Notes under the pieces: generated by a model | What the model was told of the DNA's origin: nothing | Seen by the model: only the letters and a program-made list of their open reading frames with translations | The model's database searches: none | Shown: positions 44,789 to 53,567 of the stretch, piece by piece | How positions within the stretch are numbered: the first letter of the stretch is position 1 | Layout: each line of letters opens with the position of its first letter | From: an uncultured Duncaniella sp. | GTDB lineage: Bacteria; Bacteroidota; Bacteroidia; Bacteroidales; Muribaculaceae | Assembly (NCBI GenBank): GCA_910587515.1 | Contig: CAJULW010000025.1 | Span: 1 to 56,386, forward strand | DNA: 56,386 bases | Direction: 5' to 3' | Translations under genes and position numbers: made by a program

Positions 44789-45469
44789 ATGAGAGTCAAA
44801 ATACACCGCGAAGGGACGAATATCCTGATCGTTGTCATGCTGATAATGGTTGTCATCAACTTGTCGGCATGGATGTTTATTCGTCCGGCTGCCATACCGA
44901 TGACTTTTTCGGTGATTTCAGCGGTTCTGTATCTTCTTATCGTGAATTTTTTTCGGTCACCGCGCCGTACGTTCAAGGGCGATCGAAAGAATGTCGTAGT
45001 AAGTTCGGTTGACGGTACGGTAGTGGCTCTCGAGGAGGTTTTCGAGCCGGAGGTTCTCAGACGGAAAGTCAGAATGCTGTCGGTTTTCATGACGGTGTTC
45101 AATGTCCATGCCAATTGGTTTCCTGTTGACGGTGAGGTGTTGATGGTGCGTCACCACCGCGGGCGTTTTCTGAGCGCGTATCTGCCGAAGGCGAGTATAG
45201 AGAACGAGCGATCGACTATACTTGTCCGTGCGGTTAACGGTCAAGAGGTTCTTGTCCGTCAGATAGCCGGAGCTGTTGCGAGGAGGATCGTCACATACGC
45301 TGAAACGGGTGATTTCGCCAATATAGAGGATCATTTGGGCTTTATCAAGTTCGGTTCGCGTGTCGATATCTATCTGCCTCTCGACGCAGAGATTTTAGTG
45401 AAGATAGGCGATAAAACTATGGGCGGTGTGACAGAGATCGCACGTCTACGTGGCAATCCGGATGATTGA
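44789..45469 (+). CDS. psd: phosphatidylserine decarboxylase proenzyme (short type)
   Basis: This 226-residue membrane-associated enzyme converts phosphatidylserine to phosphatidylethanolamine. Two hydrophobic segments near the N-terminus (about 10-32 and 37-54) anchor it. The self-cleavage site is in GFIKFGSRVDIYLP: the G189-S190 bond is cut and S190 becomes the pyruvoyl group. FNVHANWFP holds the conserved histidine. The length fits the short PSD-A group found in Bacteroidota. It is translationally coupled to pssA, which makes its substrate. Confidence 0.93.
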   Translation: MRVKIHREGTNILIVVMLIMVVINLSAWMFIRPAAIPMTFSVISAVLYLLIVNFFRSPRRTFKGDRKNVVVSSVDGTVVALEEVFEPEVLRRKVRMLSVFMTVFNVHANWFPVDGEVLMVRHHRGRFLSAYLPKASIENERSTILVRAVNGQEVLVRQIAGAVARRIVTYAETGDFANIEDHLGFIKFGSRVDIYLPLDAEILVKIGDKTMGGVTEIARLRGNPDD

Positions 45470-46230
45470 TCCGAAAACCAACCGATGTCTCCATCACGCT
45501 TTTAAAATATCATCAATTGAAATCAATCACTTCTTATATTCCCAATACGATCACTTGCCTGAATCTGCTTTCGGGCTGTGGTGCGGTGTTTTTCGCGTTT
45601 AACAAGGGGGTGTCATTCGGATGTCTCTCCGCGATGGAATGGGCGTTTGTATTGATCGGGGCAGCCGCAGTTTTCGATTTTTGTGACGGACTTTCCGCCC
45701 GTCTGCTTCATGCCTATTCCCCGCTTGGAAAAGAGTTGGATTCGTTGAGCGATCTTGTCAGTTTCGGTCTCGCTCCGGCTTTTTTGGTGATGAATACTAT
45801 GCTTTCATCGGGTGCGTCCATGTGGGTTGCGTGTCTGGCTTTGATGATAGCTTTGATGGGTGCGTTGCGTCTTGCCAAATTCAATGTCGATACGCGTCAG
45901 ACAACATCGTTTGTCGGTCTTCCGATTCCGGCCAATGCTATTTTTTGGGTCGGGGCTTTGTCTTGGATGCAAGTGCACGGCTATCCCGGTGATATTGTGA
46001 TGGCGGTGTTGATATTAGCGGTGTCACTGTTGATGGTGAGCGAGATTAAAATGTTCTCGCTTAAATTCGCTGAACTTTCGTTTCGTGGCAACGTTAGAAG
46101 ATATACAGTCCTTGCGGCCGCTGTATTTTTTGTCGCGACCGAAGGTGTGGCGGGTTTTGCATGGGCTATCGTGCTTTATGTTCTCATCTCCCTGCTTGGC
46201 AAGAAGACTGACCCTGATACTGAAAAGTAG
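45466..46230 (+). CDS. pssA: CDP-diacylglycerol-serine O-phosphatidyltransferase
   Basis: This integral-membrane enzyme makes phosphatidylserine from CDP-diacylglycerol and serine. The CDP-alcohol phosphotransferase motif DGxxARxxxxxxxxGxxxDxxxD is visible in DFCDGLSARLLHAYSPLGKE and LDSLSD. There is no ATG at the N-terminus. TTG at 45466 gives 254 residues and overlaps the psd stop, while TTG at 45517 gives LKSITSYIPNTITCLNLLSG, which fits the usual family start better (237 residues). Either way the start is TTG. It lies between psd and the DUF4834 gene. Confidence 0.93.
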   Translation: MIRKPTDVSITLLKYHQLKSITSYIPNTITCLNLLSGCGAVFFAFNKGVSFGCLSAMEWAFVLIGAAAVFDFCDGLSARLLHAYSPLGKELDSLSDLVSFGLAPAFLVMNTMLSSGASMWVACLALMIALMGALRLAKFNVDTRQTTSFVGLPIPANAIFWVGALSWMQVHGYPGDIVMAVLILAVSLLMVSEIKMFSLKFAELSFRGNVRRYTVLAAAVFFVATEGVAGFAWAIVLYVLISLLGKKTDPDTEK

Positions 46231-46286
46231 TCGGAACGTATGCCTTGAATGAGGAGGTCTGAATACACTCTAAATCGAAAATAAGA

Positions 46287-46670
46287 ATGCTGACATTTAT
46301 AGGCACAATATTATTAGTCTATCTGATATGGCTTATAGTCAAGCCATTGTTGCTTAGCTATGTGCATCGTAAATATACAAGGAAAATAAATGAAATGTTC
46401 GGCCAGGCTTTCGGCCAGTCACCTTACGGACATGCTTCAAATGGAGCGAACAGGGCGTCTGACGGGGGACGCAAAGGCTTTGCCCGGCATTCGACTCCGC
46501 AGCGCAAGAGAAAAATATTTTCGCGCGAGGATGGAGAGTATGTCGAGTTTGAAGAGATAGAGGCTAAAGCTGAATTCCGTCATACGTCACCACAGACGGA
46601 TGGCTCCAAGGCTTCTTACACGCCACGCGAACCTCAGGTCAGCGATGCTGACTGGGAGGATGTGAGATAG
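46287..46670 (+). CDS. DUF4834 family small membrane protein
   Basis: This 127-residue protein has one N-terminal membrane helix (MLTFIGTILLVYLIWLIVKP) and a long, polar, probably disordered cytoplasmic tail rich in R, S, G and E with EYVEFEEIE. The layout and the position after psd-pssA are typical of DUF4834 in Bacteroidales, so it may be linked to phospholipid synthesis. Its function is unknown. Confidence 0.8.
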   Translation: MLTFIGTILLVYLIWLIVKPLLLSYVHRKYTRKINEMFGQAFGQSPYGHASNGANRASDGGRKGFARHSTPQRKRKIFSREDGEYVEFEEIEAKAEFRHTSPQTDGSKASYTPREPQVSDADWEDVR

Positions 46671-46690
46671 GATGCTGATTTGTCGAAATG

Positions 46691-47851
46691 CTATTTTGAT
46701 ACTTTTTTCTTTATCTCATCAGCGATCATTATGGCGTCTTCGCGGCTTACGCACGGGCCGGAGGGAAGGCAGAGTCCACGACCGAAAAGGTGTTCGCTAA
46801 CTCCGTTGACATAGGCAGGGGAGCTGGAAAATACGGGTTGCAGGTGCATAGGTTTCCATAGCGGACGGGTCTCTATATTGAGAGAGGCGAGGTGAAGGCG
46901 AATGCTTTCGGGTGTGGCTTCTGTGAGATCCGGATTTATTTCTATTGTGTTAAGCCAATAGTTGCTTTCGCTTCCGTCTATCTGATCCGAGTGTATTTTT
47001 ATGCACTCCGTGTTGTTGAACAATTCCTTATAAAGAGCGGCAAGTTTCCTGTGGTGGTCTATGTGGCTGTCAAGGATTGTCATCTGGCCGCGTCCTATGC
47101 CTGCACTGATATTGCTCAGACGGTAGTTGTATCCGATGTGCTCATGTTGATAGTACGGGAAGGGTTCCCTTGCCTGTGTCGCATAGAACACGGCTCTTGC
47201 ACGGCTTTCTGGATCCGGGCAGATGAGCGCGCCTCCTCCGGAGGTTGTTATCATCTTGTTGCCGTTGAAACTTAGCACTCCGAATGTCCCGAAAGTGCCG
47301 CAATAGCGTCCTTTGTATTTCGATCCGAGAGCTTCCGCTGCGTCTTCGACCACGGGAATGCCCCATTTTTCTCCTACAGAGCATATTTCGTCTATGCGTG
47401 CCGGCATACCGTATAGGTGTACGGCGATGATCGCCTTTGGCTTGCGGCCTGTCTTTGCAATGCGGTCAGCTATGGCTTTGTCAAGAAGAATGGGATCCAT
47501 GTTCCATGTCTGTGGCTCGCTGTCAACGAACACCGGAGTGGCTCCCTGATATGTGACAGGATTGGCTGATGCCGCGAATGTAAAACTTTGGCACATGACT
47601 TCGTCTCCGTGTTTTACGTCAAGCAGTACGAGTGCGAGGTGTATAGCGGCAGTGCCCGACGAGAGTGCCGCGATTTCCTTGCCTTTGCATGACGGATGGC
47701 AGTCAATCAGATATTTTTTGAGGTCGGATTCGAATCCGTCTACATTAGGGCCGAGCGGTACAACCCAGCTTTCGGCAAAGGCTTCGTCGATAAATCGCTG
47801 TTCGTTGCCGCTCATGTGTGCAAGGCAGAGGTGTATTTTTTTATTCGGCAT
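46691..47851 (-). CDS. DegT/DnrJ/EryC1/StrS-type PLP aminotransferase
   Basis: This 386-residue cytosolic enzyme transfers an amino group to a nucleotide-linked keto-sugar. The PLP lysine is K199 in LSFNGNKMITTSGGG. The phosphate-binding ALSSGTAAIHLAL and the VVEDAAEALGS motif (Asp that contacts the PLP ring nitrogen) are present. It starts SWVVPLGPNVDGFE as WecE/PglE-like enzymes do. The gene is alone, with no dehydratase or acetyltransferase next to it, so the exact amino-sugar is unknown. Confidence 0.92.
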   Translation of the reverse strand: MPNKKIHLCLAHMSGNEQRFIDEAFAESWVVPLGPNVDGFESDLKKYLIDCHPSCKGKEIAALSSGTAAIHLALVLLDVKHGDEVMCQSFTFAASANPVTYQGATPVFVDSEPQTWNMDPILLDKAIADRIAKTGRKPKAIIAVHLYGMPARIDEICSVGEKWGIPVVEDAAEALGSKYKGRYCGTFGTFGVLSFNGNKMITTSGGGALICPDPESRARAVFYATQAREPFPYYQHEHIGYNYRLSNISAGIGRGQMTILDSHIDHHRKLAALYKELFNNTECIKIHSDQIDGSESNYWLNTIEINPDLTEATPESIRLHLASLNIETRPLWKPMHLQPVFSSSPAYVNGVSEHLFGRGLCLPSGPCVSREDAIMIADEIKKKVSK

Positions 47852-47896
47852 AATAAATCGATAGATTATGAAGAACCGGTTCGGCTCTATGACCTA

Positions 47897-47926
47897 CAAA
47901 ATTACGAAATATGCCACTAAATGCAA
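47897..47926 (-). promoter_or_regulatory. promoter of the aminotransferase gene
   Basis: On the minus strand TTG (47926-47924), a 19-base spacer and TAATTTTG (47904-47897) match the consensus. Confidence 0.65.
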
Positions 47927-47971
47927 ACAAATCTTAAGCGAAAAGAATTTCCATAGGATATGATATTTCGG

Positions 47972-47979
47972 TAATTTTG
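47972..47979 (+). promoter_or_regulatory. -7 element of the carboxylesterase promoter
   Basis: TAATTTTG 26 bases before the start codon; the -33 half is not clear. It shares the divergent intergenic region with the aminotransferase promoter. Confidence 0.5.
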
Positions 47980-48004
47980 CTTCAAGTTTAAAATTTGTAA
48001 CCGG

Positions 48005-49534
48005 ATGAAAAAGGAAGTATTGTCTGCGGCAATTTTGTTGATAGCCGCGTTAAATTCCAATGCGTTGATTCTGCGTACGGCTGTGGCTCAAGGGGAGATT
48101 TCTGGTGTCGAACATGAGGGTGCGGCTCTTTATAAGAAAATCCCATACGCCGAGGCTCCTGTCGGTGAGTTGAGATGGAAAGCACCGGTGGCTAAAAAAG
48201 CGTGGGAAGGCGTGTATATGTCAGACGAATGGGGCTGCCGACCTCCACAGCCGGAAGATCCGAACCAAGGGGGCAAGGGACTGCCGATGAGCGAGGATTG
48301 CCTGTATCTGAGTGTGACTACTCCGGCTGAGAGTGTCAATGACAAGCTTCCGGTATTCGTGATGATACACGGTGGCGGATTTATGACCGGATCATACGTC
48401 GGCACCCAGGAGAGTTTCGTGAGAGAAGGGATTATCTATGTCAGCATAGAATATCGTCTCGGTGCTCTTGGTTTTATGTGTCATCCTGAACTTAACAAGG
48501 AGTCTTCAGACGGTATTTCAGGAAACTATGGGATTCTCGACCAGATAATGGCTTTGCAATGGATACACGACAATATATCTGCGTTCGGGGGCGATCCGGA
48601 AAAGATTACTATAGCCGGAGAATCAGCTGGAGGGTGTTCGGTAAGCATATTGTGTGCCTCACCGCTTTGCAAGGGACTATTCAGAGGTGCGATATGTGAG
48701 AGCGGAAGTTCTTTTTGGCCGGTGGCTGACAGCCGTAACGGTAATACGGCTATGTGTACGGTGGCCGGGGCGTCAAAAGCAGGTCATGCTTTTCAGAAAC
48801 GTCTTGGCAGAAAGAATATAAAACAGATGCGTTCGCTTGATTTCCGGACTTTGGTCGACAGTACGCGGATGGAGGATTTTTGGCCTATCGTCGACGGTCA
48901 TGTTATTGTCGATGACCAGTATAAATTATATGAAGCGGGCAAATATAACGATGTCAACGTCATAATGGGCTTTAACTCGGATGAGGGATCATTGTTCTCT
49001 TTTCCTATGCCTGTGGAGGCATATCATGCGCGTGTCCGTTCTGTCTATGGAGAATGGGCCGACCGTCTCCTCGGGCTTTATCCCGCATCAAGTCCTGAGG
49101 AGGTTTATTTCGCACAGTCAGATATATTCCGCGACGGGTCGTTTGCCTGGGGCACGTACGCTTGGGCGAATCTTCAAAGCCGTACCGGGAAAGGCAGGGT
49201 CTATATGTATTATTTTGACCAGGATTCGGAAAACACGATTTTGCGCAGCAAGCGTGGCGGAGCGAGTCATGTCGCTGAGATGCCGTTTATATACGGATAT
49301 GATTTCGGTGGTAAAATGACTCCTGTGGACACTCATATTCTCCAGATCATGTCTCGCTATTGGATCAATTTTACTAAGACGGGAACACCTAACGCGGAGG
49401 CTCTGCCGTATTGGGCGGAATATGAGCAGGGGAAAAACACCGTGATGGTCATTCACGATGGATTTTATCTTGACAAAATACCGAATCAGCCGCAGATGGA
49501 CTTTTTTGAGGATTATTTCAAGAGCCGACGGTAG
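48005..49534 (+). CDS. type-B carboxylesterase, secreted
   Basis: This 509-residue alpha/beta-hydrolase of the carboxylesterase/lipase type-B family has a signal-like N-terminus (about residues 1-29). The oxyanion-hole HGGG is at residues 122-125 and the nucleophile S207 in AGESAGG. SEDCLYLSV is the usual EDCL motif with a conserved cysteine. It hydrolyses ester bonds, perhaps acetyl or feruloyl groups of plant glycans, but the substrate cannot be read. Its last 22 bases overlap the convergent GT2 gene. Confidence 0.88.
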   Translation: MKKEVLSAAILLIAALNSNALILRTAVAQGEISGVEHEGAALYKKIPYAEAPVGELRWKAPVAKKAWEGVYMSDEWGCRPPQPEDPNQGGKGLPMSEDCLYLSVTTPAESVNDKLPVFVMIHGGGFMTGSYVGTQESFVREGIIYVSIEYRLGALGFMCHPELNKESSDGISGNYGILDQIMALQWIHDNISAFGGDPEKITIAGESAGGCSVSILCASPLCKGLFRGAICESGSSFWPVADSRNGNTAMCTVAGASKAGHAFQKRLGRKNIKQMRSLDFRTLVDSTRMEDFWPIVDGHVIVDDQYKLYEAGKYNDVNVIMGFNSDEGSLFSFPMPVEAYHARVRSVYGEWADRLLGLYPASSPEEVYFAQSDIFRDGSFAWGTYAWANLQSRTGKGRVYMYYFDQDSENTILRSKRGGASHVAEMPFIYGYDFGGKMTPVDTHILQIMSRYWINFTKTGTPNAEALPYWAEYEQGKNTVMVIHDGFYLDKIPNQPQMDFFEDYFKSRR

Positions 49535-50391
49535 GCATATAGTAGTAATCCCGGCAATGCCGCTGCGAGCGTCATCAATTTGCGTGGCGATCCGGAAAGC
49601 CAGCGTCTTTCGCTGAGATGGATACATTCATAGATATATACGATAGCGGCTCTCATCCGATGGAGCGGAGTGCTGTGCCGCAGACACATCTGCTGTCTTG
49701 ACAGTTCCGCCAGGATTTTATGTCGCTGTATGCTGTCCGTTGGCATGTCGGTTTTTTCGAACCGGTCGATATAAAGCAGGTTTCGGTCTATGACAAGCAG
49801 CGGCAAAGTGTCGCATATTTGCAGGAACAATCCTTCCGGACTGAAATATTTGGCTCTGGCAGTCCCGGAAATATCATGTAATGCTTTTCTGACAAGGTCG
49901 CTACGCATGACAGTGGCCACTTCGCCCCGATGGATGCCACGTGTCTTGAGATCGTTAAGAAAGCAACTTTCCATGTCGTCCGGGAAGTGACCTCCAGTCG
50001 GACTGTCTGTCTCCGCTTCGTAAATAAGCCCGGCTATTCCTGCGTATCTTCCGGAGCCTTTTGCAGCCCAGCAAGAAAGCGTAAGTTCGACGATATTGTC
50101 GGGCAAAAAGCATTCTGGGCTGATGTGAAATGACAGATCTGATTCGATCACCGAGTATGCTTTCTTCCAACACTCGTATAACGGTGACATATCCGCGAAG
50201 GGTATATACTTTATCGGTATACGGCTCTCGCGGATGAATCCGTCGACAAGTTCCAAGGTAAAATCAGAGGACGCGTTGTCTATGACCAGCCATTCGAAGT
50301 TATCGCTGACGGTCTGTGTGGAGAGGCTCTCATAGACACGTCGCAGTGTGTTCGCGTGGTTGTGGACAATCGTGAATACGGTTAGCGACAT
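49513..50391 (-). CDS. glycosyltransferase family 2
   Basis: This 292-residue GT-A enzyme opens with LTVFTIVHNHANTLRRVYES and has VIDNASSDFTLELV, the usual GT2 substrate-binding acidic motif. The expected DxD is degenerate (HISPECFLPD), so the metal site is unusual. The C-terminus is basic with a hydrophobic stretch (LMTLAAALPGLLLYAYR) that could lie on the membrane. It converges with the carboxylesterase gene, sharing 22 bases. Confidence 0.75.
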   Translation of the reverse strand: MSLTVFTIVHNHANTLRRVYESLSTQTVSDNFEWLVIDNASSDFTLELVDGFIRESRIPIKYIPFADMSPLYECWKKAYSVIESDLSFHISPECFLPDNIVELTLSCWAAKGSGRYAGIAGLIYEAETDSPTGGHFPDDMESCFLNDLKTRGIHRGEVATVMRSDLVRKALHDISGTARAKYFSPEGLFLQICDTLPLLVIDRNLLYIDRFEKTDMPTDSIQRHKILAELSRQQMCLRHSTPLHRMRAAIVYIYECIHLSERRWLSGSPRKLMTLAAALPGLLLYAYRRLLK

Positions 50392-50444
50392 GCCGATTGA
50401 TATGTACCTTCGTTATTATGATTGCGTGTTTCAGTGACTGTGGC

Positions 50445-51563
50445 TTATTCGGCCGCAAGGACAGCGGCCTGACGCAACAGTGATATTTTGGTCCATTGTG
50501 TCTCGTAGTTGAGACCTTGTCGTTCCCTGTCTTTTACTTTGAAGCCGCAGGTCGGACTTATGGAGATATTCTCCATGTCTACGTAGCGGTTGGCCATACG
50601 TATCGCGGAGACTATGTCGTTGACGTTTTCGAGGTTGGGGAGTGAGCCGTCAACAAGGCCGAGGATGGCCCGTTTGCCTTTAGGCAGCCATTGGAGCGCG
50701 CTTATTTCCTCCAGTCTCGAGAGTTCAAACGGTAACAGGAATGCGTCAACGTCGACTTTTTCAAGCATCAGTCTGAGGTGGGCGAGTTCCTTGTCGTCAA
50801 ACCATCTCGGTATGCGGGTCTCGTCCGCAGCTATGCTGAGGGTGATTTCGAGATCGGATGGTCTGCCTTCCACGGTGCGGTTTATAAGAGTAAGGAGTGT
50901 GTCGGTTATCTTGTCAGCGTTAACGCCTCCGAGCAGTAGCATACGGTCGAATTCCGGTTCGCTCAGGCGTCCCCATACACCGGTGTCGAGTTGAATGTGG
51001 CGGCAGCCGAGTTGGTAAAATTTTTCCAAAGTGGCTTTGTAGGCCTCTACGATATCGTCGATCAGAGTTTCGGGGCTTTCATATAATTTTGACAGGTCTC
51101 CGTTTGAGCCCAGAAGTATGCGCATATAGAGTTCTCCGGGCGAGGGAATTGTCTGTCTCACTTCCGCGCGTCCGGCGGTCAGTTCCTGCATGTGGGAGAA
51201 CTTTTTGAAGAACGGGTGGTAGGGGTTGAATTCGATACGGCCGCTGAAACGCAGAAGGTCATGGCGTACGACTTCGTCCTGATAGATTCGTCCCGTGTCG
51301 ATTCGTTCGCGGCTCATTCCTTCGAAACCTTCCCAGAAATCGCGATCCCAGCTCTTGCGCCTCATCTCTCCGTCGGTGACGATGCGGAGTCCGGCTTCTA
51401 TTTCCCGGTCGATCAGGTGGTCGATGACGCGGTCTTCTTCGGAGTGATATGTCTCAGGGCTGATGTTGCCCCGTATCATTTCACCAAGGGCGTTTTCAAG
51501 TTCTTCGGGAGGGAGGAAACTTCCCACAATTTCAACGCGGGGCATTTTAAGGGATGATGTCAT
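50445..51563 (-). CDS. MetE-like (cobalamin-independent methionine synthase family) protein lacking part of the zinc site
   Basis: This 372-residue TIM-barrel protein matches the C-terminal half of MetE as short YxjG-like proteins do: EIVGSFLPP start, GLRIVTDGEMRR, CRHIQLDTGVW and the late ISPTCGF with its zinc-binding cysteine. But the HxC zinc motif, normally H-x-C-R-G-N, reads LSIAADETR, so the zinc His and Cys are missing. It probably acts on a different thiol or folate-like substrate, or is not a methyltransferase. Start 51563 was chosen (MTSSLKMPRVEIVGS); the frame is open 22 codons upstream without conservation. No riboswitch is seen in the short upstream region. Confidence 0.75.
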   Translation of the reverse strand: MTSSLKMPRVEIVGSFLPPEELENALGEMIRGNISPETYHSEEDRVIDHLIDREIEAGLRIVTDGEMRRKSWDRDFWEGFEGMSRERIDTGRIYQDEVVRHDLLRFSGRIEFNPYHPFFKKFSHMQELTAGRAEVRQTIPSPGELYMRILLGSNGDLSKLYESPETLIDDIVEAYKATLEKFYQLGCRHIQLDTGVWGRLSEPEFDRMLLLGGVNADKITDTLLTLINRTVEGRPSDLEITLSIAADETRIPRWFDDKELAHLRLMLEKVDVDAFLLPFELSRLEEISALQWLPKGKRAILGLVDGSLPNLENVNDIVSAIRMANRYVDMENISISPTCGFKVKDRERQGLNYETQWTKISLLRQAAVLAAE

Positions 51564-51626
51564 GATTTCGTTAGTTTTCTTTGAGCGTGTTTCGTCAATT
51601 TTTAGGACGCCCGTGCAAATGTGGCG

Positions 51627-51634
51627 CAAAAGTA
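51627..51634 (-). promoter_or_regulatory. -7 element of the MetE-like gene
   Basis: On the minus strand TACTTTTG lies 64 bases before the start codon; the -33 TTG is not evident. Confidence 0.4.
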
Positions 51635-51677
51635 GTTATAAAAGCTTTACAGAAATTAGAAACTCGGTTAAAAAAGC

Positions 51678-52433
51678 TTAACGAGGCTGGCATCTACATC
51701 CGTCTATCGCTTTGACATCAAAGCTGTTGAATGTCATTTTTAATGCGTCGAACACAAGCAGCCGATTGGTGAGCAGGTCTCCTGTCCCGGTGAGAAGTTT
51801 AATTGTTTCGGAGGCCTGGATACAGCCTGTTATTCCTACGACAGTGTTGAGAATACCGTTGACTGAGCATGGAGGTTCGTCGTTCTCTACGGGGGCGGGA
51901 CCAAAAATACATCTGTAGCACGCGCTGCCCTGGACGTGGGTGAACACCTGGCCCGAGAAACGTGATACGGCTCCATAGACCAGGCTTTTCCCGAGTGCCA
52001 CGCATGTGTCGTTGATGAGCAGTCTTGTCGAGAGATTGTCTGTGCAGTCTACCGCAATGTCATAGTCGCTGATTATGCCTCTGGCATTGGTTGTCGTCAG
52101 CATTTCATCCATGCTTTCAACATGCACATGCGGGTTTATGGCTTTGGCTTTTTCGGATGCGGAAAGTACCTTCCGACGGCCAAGGTCGGCTGTGGTGTGT
52201 ATCACTTGTCTTTGCAGATTGCTTAGGCTCACGGTGTCAGAGTCGAGAATGCCGATTTTTCCGACACCGGCCGCTGCAAGATAAAGAGCTACCGGGCTGC
52301 CGAGTCCTCCGGCTCCTATGATGAGCACTCGTCCGTCGGCTATGGCCTGTTGGCCTGGAAGGTCTATTTCGCAGAGTGATAGATGGCCGCGATAGCGTGA
52401 AAGCTGTTCAGGGGGCAGGTTTGTCAGGTTCAT
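51678..52433 (-). CDS. ThiF/MoeB/HesA-type adenylyltransferase
   Basis: This 251-residue cytosolic E1-like enzyme adenylates the C-terminal glycine of a small ubiquitin-like sulfur carrier. The nucleotide-binding loop IIGAGGLGSPVALYLAAAGV, the LSNLQRQ motif, and the zinc CxxC pairs (ACYRCIF and GCRCQ) are visible. The MoeB/ThiF cysteine region reads PPCSVNGIL. No ThiS or MoaD partner gene is nearby. It overlaps bioB by 4 bases, so it is coupled to biotin synthase, a sulfur-consuming enzyme. ThiF or MoeB cannot be told apart by reading. Confidence 0.85.
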   Translation of the reverse strand: MNLTNLPPEQLSRYRGHLSLCEIDLPGQQAIADGRVLIIGAGGLGSPVALYLAAAGVGKIGILDSDTVSLSNLQRQVIHTTADLGRRKVLSASEKAKAINPHVHVESMDEMLTTTNARGIISDYDIAVDCTDNLSTRLLINDTCVALGKSLVYGAVSRFSGQVFTHVQGSACYRCIFGPAPVENDEPPCSVNGILNTVVGITGCIQASETIKLLTGTGDLLTNRLLVFDALKMTFNSFDVKAIDGCRCQPR

Positions 52434-53422
52434 TTCTGTTTGCGATGGAAATTATATCCGCATGATTCGACCATTTCGATGTCTTCGTCGATCTGGGAGC
52501 CTATGGTGGTAAGAAGGTCGCCCATTATGCTTCCGTTTATGCCTATTCGCAGGGCTTTCAGTTGTGCTTCGCGGCTGATTGCAGCGCGGCCTCCGGCGAA
52601 GCGTAGCACGGCTTTGGGATGTATCAGCCGGAAGATCGCTATGGTTGTCAGGATATCGTTGTCCGACAATGGAGCTGCATTTTCAAGCGGAGTTCCGGGT
52701 ATGGGGCTTAATATATTGATAGGTATGGAGGCGGGATTGACCTTACGCAGTGTAAGGGCGAATTCTATTCGTTGTTCCCTGCTTTCTCCCATTCCGATGA
52801 TACCTCCGCTGCATATTTCCATTCCGGCTTTGCGGGCGGCTTCGATGGTGGCGATCTTGTCTTCGATGCTATGGCTTGAGCAGAGTTTGGCGAAATGGCT
52901 CGGAGCGGTTTCGAGATTGCAATGGTAGCGTTCGACTCCGGCCTCCCGGAGTTGTCTGAGGCTTTCAGGATTGAGCAGTCCCATTGATGCGCATAGTCCC
53001 ATGCCTCCTGCCGACGAGAGTTCACGGTAATATCCGCACACCGTGTCGAGGTCTCTACCGGAAAGGGCACGTCCGCTTGTCACGAGAGAGAAGCGTCGTA
53101 TGCCCCGCTCACGGTTGTAGGCGGCCGAATTCATGCAGGTATCACGATCAACGAGCGGGTAGACCGCTGCTCCGGTGTGATATCGGGCCGATTGGGCACA
53201 CCATTTACAGTCTTCGGAGCAATGTCCCGATCGGGCGTTGATTATGGAACACGAGTCAAAGTCTTTGCTCCCGAACCGTTCGGTAATCTCCGCCGCCGCT
53301 TCGAGAAGCGCTATTTCTGCTGCCGGTGTGAGGTCTGCGAGTCGAAAGGCTTCCGCGTCGCTCAACGATTTCCCTGAAAGGACCTTGTTTTTGATATGGT
53401 CTATATATGGAATGTCTGTCAT
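52430..53422 (-). CDS. bioB: biotin synthase, probably type II
   Basis: This 330-residue radical SAM enzyme inserts sulfur into dethiobiotin. The SAM-cluster motif CxxxCxxC is in GHCSEDCKWC. The family markers YHCNLETAPSHF, EICSGGIIGMGE and PINILSPIPGTP are present. In E. coli BioB the second cluster (2Fe-2S) is held by C97, C128, C188 and R260. Here the C97 site is a serine (RFSLVTSGR), while the matching C128 (GLCASMGLL), C188 (EICSGG) and R260 (RFAGGR) remain, and extra cysteines (DTCMN, YHCNL) appear. This resembles the biotin synthases reported to use a different auxiliary cluster. Start 53422 (MTDIPYIDH...) was chosen over an upstream in-frame one. Confidence 0.93.
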   Translation of the reverse strand: MTDIPYIDHIKNKVLSGKSLSDAEAFRLADLTPAAEIALLEAAAEITERFGSKDFDSCSIINARSGHCSEDCKWCAQSARYHTGAAVYPLVDRDTCMNSAAYNRERGIRRFSLVTSGRALSGRDLDTVCGYYRELSSAGGMGLCASMGLLNPESLRQLREAGVERYHCNLETAPSHFAKLCSSHSIEDKIATIEAARKAGMEICSGGIIGMGESREQRIEFALTLRKVNPASIPINILSPIPGTPLENAAPLSDNDILTTIAIFRLIHPKAVLRFAGGRAAISREAQLKALRIGINGSIMGDLLTTIGSQIDEDIEMVESCGYNFHRKQK

Positions 53423-53444
53423 GTGTAGTTTCTGTTGTTCAGTG

Positions 53445-53471
53445 CAAAAATAGCGAAAAATCATGATACAA
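53445..53471 (-). promoter_or_regulatory. promoter of bioB
   Basis: On the minus strand TTG (53471-53469) and TATTTTTG (53452-53445) with a slightly short 16-base spacer. Confidence 0.5.
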
Positions 53472-53507
53472 TTGCATTATCGCACCTTTTTGCCGCTTTC
53501 GTGCAGA

Positions 53508-53515
53508 TACCTTTG
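53508..53515 (+). promoter_or_regulatory. -7 element of the phage-like cassette
   Basis: TACCTTTG fits TAnnTTTG about 50 bases before the first cassette gene. The region is shared with the divergent bioB promoter. Confidence 0.45.
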
Positions 53516-53567
53516 TTAATGGTAAGCGGCCTATATTCAAATTTATTCCAACAAACCGTAATTTATT

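Noticed and set aside
51564..51677. Cobalamin or SAM riboswitch upstream of the MetE-like gene
   Set aside because: The gap is only 114 bases and shows no conserved B12-box or paired structure.
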